From contig URLT01000074.1 in assembly GCA_900548795.1 (NCBI GenBank), positions 1 through 9,162 on the forward strand: a DNA stretch of 9,162 bases, in the 5' to 3' direction. Both the position numbers and the translations under genes were made by a program. Below, one piece after another: positions 1-5,685 of this stretch. The notes under the pieces are model-generated. The model had not been told where the DNA came from and did not search any database. It saw nothing but the letters and a program-made list of their open reading frames with translations. Source of the stretch: an uncultured Eubacteriales bacterium (GTDB lineage Bacteria; Bacillota; Clostridia; Oscillospirales; Oscillospiraceae). Within the stretch, counting starts at the first letter, position 1. Every line of letters starts with the position of its first letter.

Positions 1-484
1 TCGGCTCAGACGGCTCCGGCGCGCAGCCGTTTCGGTCCAGCGCGCAGATCAGCCCGCCCGGGCCGGTGTCGGTCACGTCGCCGCCGATGATGCGGCAGTC
101 ATAGACCAGAAGCGTTGCGTAGACCTTGCCCTTGGCGTCGGGCGCGTTGAGCACCTCGTAGACAAAGCGCCGCACGTCCTTGCCGGCATAGGGCGCAAGG
201 TCGAAGCCCTGACTTTTCTGCAGCGCGTTGTAGCGCTCCATCACGTCGCTGGCGTCGAGCCGCGGGATCGAAACGGTTTGCGTCTCGGTCGGCGCGGCGG
301 TGACGCTCCGGCCGCATGAGGCGAGAAACGCGAGGCGCTCCTCGTTGGTGCCGCCTGCGGGCAGCGTGGACGGCGCTTCCTTGCCGCCGCAGACGATCAG
401 AACGACGACGAGGATCACGGCCAGAACGGCCAGCGCGCACACGATCAGCTTCGGCTTAGATAGCCGCGCGGTCATGATGAACAT
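1..484 (-). CDS. DUF4830-like single-pass membrane protein (5' part; gene runs off the left edge)
   Basis: The visible part is 161 codons, read leftwards from an ATG at 484-482. The start is set by GGAGG (complement of 491-495) six bases upstream; a second ATG three codons in is a less well placed alternative. Residues 1-12 are short and basic, 13-33 form one hydrophobic segment (signal anchor), and a short G/P/T-rich linker follows. The soluble, presumably extracytoplasmic, part has the signatures ERYNALQKSQGFDL (83-96), YAGKDVRRFVYEV (99-111) and LLVYDCRIIGGDV (125-137). I recall these as the pattern of the DUF4830 family of clostridial proteins; that is memory, not a search. No catalytic motif is visible and the function is unknown. 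The 3' end is missing, though a family-typical protein would end soon after this point. It is transcribed divergently from the pseudouridine synthase gene. Confidence 0.72.
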   Translation of the reverse strand, partial: MFIMTARLSKPKLIVCALAVLAVILVVVLIVCGGKEAPSTLPAGGTNEERLAFLASCGRSVTAAPTETQTVSIPRLDASDVMERYNALQKSQGFDLAPYAGKDVRRFVYEVLNAPDAKGKVYATLLVYDCRIIGGDVTDTGPGGLICALDRNGCAPEPSEP

Positions 485-519
485 GAAATCCCTCCAAAGA
501 AACAAAATTTGAATCGGTG

Positions 520-530
520 ATACACTGTAT
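520..530. promoter_or_regulatory. 11-bp palindrome ATACA-C-TGTAT, candidate operator half of a pair
   Basis: A perfect inverted repeat of ATACA around a central C lies in the divergent gap between the membrane-protein gene and the pseudouridine synthase gene. It directly abuts the GC-rich palindrome that begins at 530/531. Position and symmetry fit a transcription-factor site, but no regulator can be named and chance is possible at this length. Confidence 0.3.
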
Positions 531-545
531 GTCCCGCGCGGGACA
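530..545. promoter_or_regulatory. 16-bp perfect palindrome TGTCCCGCGCGGGACA, candidate operator
   Basis: TGTCCCGC followed immediately by its complement GCGGGACA gives an uninterrupted 16-bp dyad with no loop, so it suits a dimeric DNA-binding protein better than an RNA hairpin. It ends 26 bases before the rsuA-like start codon and lies in the shared upstream region of two divergent genes. The half-site TGTCCCG recurs in the hairpin at 5638-5667. Confidence 0.4.
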
Positions 546-571
546 AATATGCACAAGGAGAGCAGACGGAA

Positions 572-1291
572 ATGCAGCGATTGGACAAATATCTCTCGGA
601 GGCGGGCGTGGAATCCCGGCGCAAGCTGCGCGAGATCATCCGCGCGGGGCGCGTATGCGTCAACGGCGCGGTGATGCGCGAGCCGGAGGGGAAGCTCGAC
701 GAAAAAACGGCGGTCGTGACGCTTGACGGCGTGCCGGTCGCTGCCGGGAGCCGGCGCGTCGTGCTGATGCTCAATAAGCCTGCCGGCTGCGTGACGGCGG
801 CGCGCGACCGCGATTTTCCGACGGTCATGGAATATCTGCCGCCGGAGCACGCCAAGCTGATGCCGATCGGCCGGCTGGACAAGGACACCGAAGGGCTGCT
901 GCTGTTCACGAACGACGGCGACCTTGCGCACCGGCTGCTCGCGCCCAAGCGCCACATCGAGAAGACCTACTACGCCGAGCATCTCGGCACGGTCACGCAG
1001 GAGGACATTCGGGTCTTTCGCGAGGGCTGCGTGCTGCGCGAGGGCGTGCGCTGTCTGCCCGCCGTGCTCGAGCCGATCGGGGAGGGACGCAGCATCATCC
1101 GCGTCTGCGAGGGAAAATATCATCAGGTGCGCCGCATGATGGCCAGCCGCGGGCTGCCGGTCGTCTATCTGCGCCGCATCGCCGCAGGCGGCGTGGAGCT
1201 GGGTGAGCTGTTGCCCGGAATGACGCGTGAACTGACAGAAGACGAGATCGCCAAATTAGAGTCTGTGAATTTTGACGAAAGATTTTTTTGA
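572..1291 (+). CDS. rsuA: RsuA-family 16S rRNA pseudouridine synthase
   Basis: This is a 239-residue protein, close to the roughly 230 residues of E. coli RsuA. Residues 1-45 form an S4 RNA-binding domain (RLDKYLSEAGVESRRKLREII, then VNG). The catalytic domain follows, with LNKPAG (68-72), the motif GRLDKDTEGLLLFTNDG (100-116) containing the catalytic aspartate D103, KTYY (131-134), and the C-terminal EGKYHQVRRM (180-189) and GGVELGELLPG (206-216). The family isomerises uridine to pseudouridine in rRNA in the cytoplasm. The way the segment after KTYY continues (FREGCVLREGVRCLPAVLE) matches RsuA, which modifies U516 of 16S rRNA, better than RluB or RluE/F. The exact target is inferred from family resemblance. 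The start is supported by AAGGAG at 555-560. The last residues (FDERFF) run into AT-rich sequence. No terminator is evident downstream. Confidence 0.9.
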   Translation: MQRLDKYLSEAGVESRRKLREIIRAGRVCVNGAVMREPEGKLDEKTAVVTLDGVPVAAGSRRVVLMLNKPAGCVTAARDRDFPTVMEYLPPEHAKLMPIGRLDKDTEGLLLFTNDGDLAHRLLAPKRHIEKTYYAEHLGTVTQEDIRVFREGCVLREGVRCLPAVLEPIGEGRSIIRVCEGKYHQVRRMMASRGLPVVYLRRIAAGGVELGELLPGMTRELTEDEIAKLESVNFDERFF

Positions 1292-1349
1292 AATCCGGGA
1301 ACTATTTCGACAAAAAAGAGGCCGCTGCTTTGGGTACAATGACGAAAAA

Positions 1350-1365
1350 TATGAAATATTTCATA
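1350..1365. promoter_or_regulatory. 16-bp AT-rich perfect palindrome TATGAAATATTTCATA
   Basis: This uninterrupted 16-bp dyad lies in the 1292-1492 gap, 40 bases upstream of the -35 hexamer of the regulator's promoter. An activator or autoregulatory site fits the position. It has no GC stem or following T-run, so it is not an intrinsic terminator. An AT-rich setting raises the chance of accidental symmetry. Confidence 0.35.
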
Positions 1366-1405
1366 AATTTGCCCCACCGTTTTGAAATAAACTGTCCAAA
1401 AGCAC

Positions 1406-1434
1406 TTGCAATATTCTGAAAAATGGAGTATGAT
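1406..1434 (+). promoter_or_regulatory. Sigma-A type promoter for the CdaR/PucR-type regulator
   Basis: TTGCAA (1406-1411), a 17-bp spacer and TATGAT (1429-1434) give four of six and five of six consensus matches at the ideal spacing, within an AT-rich gap. Transcription would start near 1441 and give a leader of about 50 nt before the GGAGG at 1481-1485. The promoter covers an in-frame upstream ATG-containing stretch, which argues that the gene starts at 1493 rather than at 1406. Confidence 0.75.
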
Positions 1435-1492
1435 AATAGACAGAAATTTGTCGAAAGTCGGCATTTTCCCGAAAAGCGAAGGAGGACGACTC

Positions 1493-2587
1493 ATGTCAAG
1501 TCGGATTTTTCAGAATGTAGCAGAACAGCTTACTCAGGCATCCCAGAGCATCGTCAGCGTCATGGACATCGAGGGCAACATCATCGCCTCGGGCGACACG
1601 GCGCGCATCGGAGAGAGCGCGGCCGAGGCGCTTGCGGCAGTTGCAGCGTCGCCGGAGGCGCCGATCACTTATGCCGAGAAGACCTTTTTTGCTCTGAAGG
1701 GATGGAACCCCTCCTATGGCTTCGTCGTCCTTGTAGACGGGGCGGATGCCGCTGCGGAGGCCGTCTGCCGCATGGCGCAGGTTTCTCTGAACTTCACCAA
1801 GGACTATTACGAGGAAAAGCACGACAAGGGTACCTTTGTCAAGAACATCATCACGGATAACATCCTTCCCGGCGACATCTACATACGCGCCAAGGAGCTG
1901 CACTTCCAGACGGAGCTGCCGCGCGCGGTGCTGCTGATCCGCCAGCGCGGCCGGGCGGACGTCGCCGTCGTGGAGCTGCTGCAAAGCATGTTCAACGATC
2001 CGGGGCAGGATTTTGTCATCAGCATCAACGAGACGGACATCGCCCTCGTGCGGCAGGTCTCGCCGGAGACCACGGGCGAGGAGCTGACGAAGCTGGCGCG
2101 CTCCATCGAGGAGCGGCTGAAAGCAGAGCTGTTCGCCCGCACGACCATCGGCATCGGCACCGTCTCGGCGCATCTGCGCGAGCTGGCTGATTCCTATAAG
2201 GAAGCGCAGGTCGCCATCGAGGTCGGCAAGGTGTTCGACACCGAAAAAACCATCATCAACTACGAGAATCTCGGCATCGGCCGCTTGATCTACCAGCTCC
2301 CGACGACGCTGTGCGAGATCTTCCTGTCTGAGGTGTTCAAAAAAAGCTCCATCGACTCGCTCGATCAGGAAACGCTGTTCACCATCAACATGTTCTTTGA
2401 AAACAGCCTGAACGTCTCCGAGACGTCGCGCAAGCTGTTTGTCCACCGCAACACGCTGGTCTACCGTCTGGAAAAGATCAAAAAGCTCACCGGGCTGGAT
2501 CTGCGTGAATTCGACGATGCGATCATCTTCAAGGTCGCGCTGATGGTCAAGAAATATCTGGCCTCGCGCGAGAACCGGATGCTCTGA
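1493..2587 (+). CDS. CdaR/PucR-family transcriptional regulator (diacid-recognition-like N-terminus, HTH C-terminus)
   Basis: The protein has 364 residues. The start is fixed by AAGGAGG at 1479-1485, seven bases before the ATG, and by the promoter upstream. Residues about 1-105 resemble a sugar-diacid recognition domain (SIVSVMDIEGNIIASGDTARIGE at 19-41). The middle region (about 140-255) resembles the CdaR GGDEF-like domain, with SYKEAQVAIEVGK (234-246). Residues 301-352 form the PucR-type helix-turn-helix (FFENSLNVSETSRKLFVHRNTLVYRL, then LTGLDLREFDDAIIFKVAL). Known relatives activate diacid, purine or amino-acid genes in response to a small ligand. Here the next genes are ftsE and ftsX, 51 bp downstream, so the ligand and targets are unclear. 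No catabolic genes are nearby, which makes a classic carbohydrate-diacid role doubtful. It could regulate this operon, itself, or distant genes. Confidence 0.85.
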   Translation: MSSRIFQNVAEQLTQASQSIVSVMDIEGNIIASGDTARIGESAAEALAAVAASPEAPITYAEKTFFALKGWNPSYGFVVLVDGADAAAEAVCRMAQVSLNFTKDYYEEKHDKGTFVKNIITDNILPGDIYIRAKELHFQTELPRAVLLIRQRGRADVAVVELLQSMFNDPGQDFVISINETDIALVRQVSPETTGEELTKLARSIEERLKAELFARTTIGIGTVSAHLRELADSYKEAQVAIEVGKVFDTEKTIINYENLGIGRLIYQLPTTLCEIFLSEVFKKSSIDSLDQETLFTINMFFENSLNVSETSRKLFVHRNTLVYRLEKIKKLTGLDLREFDDAIIFKVALMVKKYLASRENRML

Positions 2588-2638
2588 GCGCAGTCCCCGC
2601 GCGCCCCGCGCCGGAAAAAGAGATAGATAGGTGCTATT

Positions 2639-3331
2639 ATGATTGATTTTGAAAACGTAACGAAGACCTACGAGACCGGAACGCACGCCCTGAACGGCAT
2701 CGACCTGCACATTGACGACGGCGAGTTCGTCTTTCTGGTCGGCGCGTCCGGCTCCGGCAAGTCGACCGTCATCAAGCTGCTCACGGCGGAGCTTCAGCCC
2801 ACCGGCGGCTCGATCATGGTCAACGGCTATCAGCTTGAGCGCATCAAACGCGCTCAGATCCCCTATATGCGCCGCACGCTCGGCGTCATCTTTCAGGATT
2901 TCCGCCTGATCGAAAACAAAACGGTTTATGAAAACGTCGCCTTCGCTATGCGCGTGATCGGTGCGTCGTCCAAGGAGATCAAGCAGCGCGTGCCCTATGT
3001 GCTCGAGCTGGTCGGTCTGGAAAACAAGGCGCGCCGACTGCCGAACGAGCTTTCCGGCGGCGAACAGCAGCGCGTTGCCATTGCGCGCGCGCTGGTCAAC
3101 AATCCCAGCATGATCATCGCCGACGAGCCGACGGGCAACCTTGACCCGGCGCGTTCATTTGAGATCATGCTGCTGCTCGAGCAGATCAACGCCCTCGGCA
3201 CGACCGTTCTGGTCGTCACGCACGAGAAGGGTCTGGTCGACCGCTTCACCAAGCGCGTCGTTGCGCTCGAGGCGGGCAAAATCGTCAGCGACGGAATGGA
3301 TGGGTACTATAATTATGAAGAAGAGCAGTAA
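2639..3331 (+). CDS. ftsE: FtsE, ABC ATPase of the FtsEX cell-wall hydrolase control complex
   Basis: The 230-residue protein is a single complete ABC nucleotide-binding domain, the usual FtsE length. It has Walker A GASGSGKST (35-43), Q-loop Q86 (FQDFRL), signature LSGGEQQR (138-145), Walker B MIIADE with catalytic E163, D-loop region TGNLDP (165-170), and H-loop H195 (VVTHEKGL). Known FtsE sits at the cytoplasmic face of the division ring and uses ATP hydrolysis to drive FtsX, which switches on periplasmic or extracellular peptidoglycan hydrolases. Assignment to FtsE rather than a LolD/MacB-type ATPase rests on RRTLGVIFQDFRLI and on the overlapping FtsX gene. The upstream ribosome binding site is weak (about TAGGTG, 2628-2633), so translation may be partly coupled to the regulator gene. 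The last 17 bases overlap ftsX. Confidence 0.95.
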   Translation: MIDFENVTKTYETGTHALNGIDLHIDDGEFVFLVGASGSGKSTVIKLLTAELQPTGGSIMVNGYQLERIKRAQIPYMRRTLGVIFQDFRLIENKTVYENVAFAMRVIGASSKEIKQRVPYVLELVGLENKARRLPNELSGGEQQRVAIARALVNNPSMIIADEPTGNLDPARSFEIMLLLEQINALGTTVLVVTHEKGLVDRFTKRVVALEAGKIVSDGMDGYYNYEEEQ

Positions 3332-4199
3332 TTTCGGCTTCCTGCTGGGCGAGGGCGCCCGCGCGATGTTCAAGCACGGGTTCATGTCCTTTGCGGCAGT
3401 GTGCATCACCGTTGCCTGTCTTGTCATCATCAACAGCTTCCTGCTGATCTGCTACAACCTCAACCTGATGGTCGACGACGTGCAGAAGCAGACGCGCATC
3501 GTCGTCTGCATCGACGAGAACTACACCGAGGCGGAGTCCATGAGCGTCGGCTCGAAGATCAATCTGGTCGACAACGTCAAGGAAGCGACGTTCAAGTCGC
3601 GCGAGGAAGCGCTGCAAAGCTTCATCGGCGATTCCGACGCCTCGCTCTACGAAGGGCTCGACGCCAGCGCCATGCGCGACCAGTTTGTTGTCATCCTCGA
3701 GGATAACGCCAAGGTCGCCGAGACGAAGCGCGCGCTCGAGAAGGTCGACGGCGTCGTCGAGGTCTATGCAGACCTTGAGCTGGCCAATGCGCTGGCAACG
3801 ATCCGCACCGTGCTCTATATTGCAGCCGGCGCGATTGCGGCCGTGCTGCTGGTCGTTTCGCTCATCATCATCTCCAACACGATCAAGCTGGCCATGATGG
3901 ATCGCCGCGAGGAGATCGCGATCATGAAGATGGTCGGCGCAACCAACCGCTTCATCCGTCTGCCGTTTTTTGTCGAGGGCTGTCTGCTGGGGCTGTTCGG
4001 CTCCGTGCTCTCGTTCTTCATCGAATGGGGTCTTTACGAGGTCATCCGCGATGCCATTCTGGGCACGAATCTGAAGGTTCTGACCGTCGTGTCGTTCACC
4101 GAGGTGCTCGCGCCGATGGCGCTTATCTGCGCCGTGGCGGGCTTCTTCATCGGCATCTTCGGCAGCCTGATGTCCATTCGCCGCTTCCTCAAGGTATAG
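3315..4199 (+). CDS. ftsX: FtsX, membrane subunit of FtsEX
   Basis: The 294-residue protein has the FtsX layout: a cytoplasmic N-terminus, TM1 at about 23-47, an extracytoplasmic domain at about 48-163, TM2 at about 165-189, a cytoplasmic loop with MMDRREEIAIMKMVGATNRF (194-213), TM3 at about 215-240 and TM4 at about 265-285. The MxxRREEIxIMKLVGAT-like loop is the conserved FtsE-coupling region. The external domain is the part that in known systems contacts coiled-coil hydrolases or their activators. The start was taken at the ATG at 3315, which overlaps the end of ftsE by 17 bases; this suits translational coupling and a clear N-terminus (MKKSSNFGFLLGEGARAMFKHG). A longer upstream frame there is only read-through of the alternative frame of ftsE. 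The M23 hydrolase follows after 42 bp. Confidence 0.94.
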   Translation: MKKSSNFGFLLGEGARAMFKHGFMSFAAVCITVACLVIINSFLLICYNLNLMVDDVQKQTRIVVCIDENYTEAESMSVGSKINLVDNVKEATFKSREEALQSFIGDSDASLYEGLDASAMRDQFVVILEDNAKVAETKRALEKVDGVVEVYADLELANALATIRTVLYIAAGAIAAVLLVVSLIIISNTIKLAMMDRREEIAIMKMVGATNRFIRLPFFVEGCLLGLFGSVLSFFIEWGLYEVIRDAILGTNLKVLTVVSFTEVLAPMALICAVAGFFIGIFGSLMSIRRFLKV

Positions 4200-4211
4200 G
4201 CTCCGCCCGCA

Positions 4212-4227
4212 CGTTCGTCTCCGAACG
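4212..4227 (+). other. Small hairpin upstream of the M23 gene ribosome binding site
   Basis: CGTTCG and CGAACG flank a TCTC loop, ending one base before AAAGGAGG (4228-4235). A 6-bp stem is modest. It could tune translation or stabilise an mRNA end, but no function can be shown and it is not a terminator because no T-run follows. Confidence 0.25.
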
Positions 4228-4241
4228 AAAGGAGGATCCCC

Positions 4242-5612
4242 ATGTATCACTACAGAAGAATCATCATCTCCGGCATTGCTGCGCTGCTCGTGCTCTCCAT
4301 GCTCGCCGGGTTCATTGTCATGATCGTCCATGCCAAAAGCTCCGACGAGATCCAGGGCGAGATCGACAGCCTGCAGGAGCGCGCCGAGCAGCTCGCGGAG
4401 GATCGCGAGGCGCTCGAGGGGGAGATTTCCGCCAACAGAGAAAAAACGCTCTCCACCGTCGAGCAGAAGTCTCAGCTCGACCGCGACATTGAGCTGACCC
4501 AGCAGGAGCTGGAAAATACCGGCGAGCAGATCCACCAGTATAGCTGCCTGATCGCCGAAAAGCAGGCCGAACTGGACGAGCTGGAGCAGCAGCAGAGCGA
4601 CCTGCTCAACCATTACAAGCTGCGCATGCGCTCCATTCAGGAGCGCGGCGGCATCTCCCGCTGGGCGGTCATCATGCATGCGGCGGATTTTGCCGATATG
4701 CTCAATCGCCGCGCCATGGTCGAGGAGATCGCAGCGTCCGACCAGCGCATGATGGACGAGATCCGCTCCGTCGCCGGGCAGGTCGTTTCCGCCAAAGAGG
4801 AGCTTGCCGCGCAGAAGGCTACGCTCGAGCAGAAACGCGCGGAGCTGGACGGCAAGCGGCAGGAGCTGAGCGAGAAAAGCGCGCAGTCTGAGGCGCTGCT
4901 TGCGCAGCTTCTGAACGACAAGGCGGAGCTTGCCGCCGAGGCCGAAAAATATGAACAGCTCGAGGCTGAGCTGACGGCGGAGATCGCCGCGCTCGAGGTC
5001 GACCGCACGGCGGCGCTTCGGGCGGAGTGGCTCGCCGCGCATCCCCCGGCGCCAAAGCCGACGCCCGCCACGGAGCCGTCCGTTCCGGACGCACCGGCCA
5101 CGCCCGACAGCCCGACCGAGCCGACCGAGCCGACCGAGAATCCCGGAAACGAGACGCCCGAGACGCCGACTGAGCCGCCTGCGGACGAGCCGTCTGTTCC
5201 GGCCGACGGGGAGAGCTGGCTGTTCCCGCTGCCGTCCGGCACGCGGGTGACGCTGACCAGCCCCTATGGCTACCGGACGCACCCGATCACGGGCAGCTTC
5301 ACGATGCATAACGGCGTCGATCTGGCCTGCGCGGCCGGAACGCCGATCCTTGCGACGAAGTCCGGCTATGTCACGACCGCAAAATACAGCTCGTCCTACG
5401 GTTACTATGTCACGGTCAACCACATGAACGGCTATTCCACGCTCTACGCGCATATGACGAACTACTGCGTCGCCAACGGCGACTTTGTCGAGCGCGGGCA
5501 GGTGATCGGTTACGTCGGTGCGACCGGCTGGGCGACCGGGAATCATCTGCATTTCACCGTCTTCCGCGACGGCTCCACCGTGAACCCGATGGATTATATC
5601 TCAATGCCGTAA
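4242..5612 (+). CDS. Coiled-coil M23 (LytM-type) peptidoglycan endopeptidase, likely FtsEX partner
   Basis: The protein has 456 residues; its start is supported by GGAGG (4231-4235) six bases before the ATG. Residues 6-30 are a membrane segment (signal anchor or uncleaved signal). Two long heptad-rich coiled-coil blocks follow (about 33-128 and 165-260, rich in E, Q, L, A and K). Next comes a Pro/Thr/Glu linker (about 265-325, including three tandem PTE units) and a C-terminal M23 domain (about 327-452). The zinc-site residues are all present: H356 and D360 (HNGVD), H403 (LYAHM), and H435 and H437 (GNHLHF). The family cleaves peptide cross-links in peptidoglycan outside the membrane. In E. 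coli, the FtsEX partner EnvC has a degenerate LytM domain and activates amidases. This protein keeps its catalytic site, so it probably cuts the wall itself, with FtsX contacting the coiled coil. That partnership is inferred from adjacency and architecture. Confidence 0.9.
   Translation: MYHYRRIIISGIAALLVLSMLAGFIVMIVHAKSSDEIQGEIDSLQERAEQLAEDREALEGEISANREKTLSTVEQKSQLDRDIELTQQELENTGEQIHQYSCLIAEKQAELDELEQQQSDLLNHYKLRMRSIQERGGISRWAVIMHAADFADMLNRRAMVEEIAASDQRMMDEIRSVAGQVVSAKEELAAQKATLEQKRAELDGKRQELSEKSAQSEALLAQLLNDKAELAAEAEKYEQLEAELTAEIAALEVDRTAALRAEWLAAHPPAPKPTPATEPSVPDAPATPDSPTEPTEPTENPGNETPETPTEPPADEPSVPADGESWLFPLPSGTRVTLTSPYGYRTHPITGSFTMHNGVDLACAAGTPILATKSGYVTTAKYSSSYGYYVTVNHMNGYSTLYAHMTNYCVANGDFVERGQVIGYVGATGWATGNHLHFTVFRDGSTVNPMDYISMP
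5112..5138 (+). repeat. Three tandem copies of CCGACCGAG in the M23 linker
   Basis: Three exact 9-bp units encode Pro-Thr-Glu three times within the Pro/Thr-rich linker between the coiled coil and the M23 domain. Such in-frame units can gain or lose copies by slippage and so vary linker length between strains. A looser duplication (EPSVP at 278-282 and 316-320) lies on either side. Confidence 0.7.
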
Positions 5613-5637
5613 GGGTTCCCGACCGAAACAGAAAATG

Positions 5638-5667
5638 AGGATTCCGGGACAAATGTCCCGGAATCCT
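5638..5667 (+). other. Strong 13-bp-stem hairpin between the M23 and S41 genes
   Basis: A perfect inverted repeat of AGGATTCCGGGAC and its complement (5638-5650 and 5655-5667) has a four-base loop AAAT. It starts 25 bases after the M23 stop and ends six bases before the GGAGG of the S41 gene. The bases after it (TGTTATGG) are not a T-run, so it is a poor intrinsic terminator for rightward transcription; the minus-strand side (TCATTTTCTGTTTC) is somewhat more T-rich. Alternative roles are partial attenuation, an mRNA-stabilising processing element, or a protein-binding dyad. Confidence 0.6.
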
Positions 5668-5685
5668 GTTATGGAGGCATCAATC

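Larger units (their letters stand above)
517..546 (-). promoter_or_regulatory. Possible weak promoter for the leftward membrane-protein gene
   Basis: On the minus strand TTGTCC (complement of 541-546) is followed after 18 bases by TATCAC (complement of 517-522). Each hexamer matches the sigma-A consensus at four of six positions. It lies 33 bases upstream of the start codon and overlaps both palindromes in the gap. This is a guess from spacing and position; no comparably good promoter was found for the rightward gene. Confidence 0.25.

Noticed and set aside
1281..1288. T-run at the end of the rsuA-like gene as an intrinsic terminator
   Set aside because: It lies within the last codons and no GC-rich stem precedes it.
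1301..1340. TACAAT (1335-1340) as a second promoter in the 1292-1492 gap
   Set aside because: The nearest -35-like hexamer (TCGACA, 1307-1312) is 22 bp away, too far for a normal promoter.
1496..2710. 404-codon minus-strand open frame opposite the CdaR/PucR-type regulator
   Set aside because: It is an antisense shadow of a recognised gene in GC-rich sequence, with no domain pattern and no start signals.
3285..5552. Very long open frame (755 codons) on the minus strand opposite ftsX and the M23 gene
   Set aside because: It lies wholly antisense to well-recognised genes, has no ribosome binding site, and its Arg/Asp/Leu/Gly-rich composition is what GC-rich coding DNA gives when read backwards.
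5635..5685. Upstream in-frame ATG extending the S41 protease by 17 residues
   Set aside because: The extension would be encoded by the hairpin, lacks a ribosome binding site, and would bury a clean lipoprotein signal that begins at 5686 behind GGAGG.
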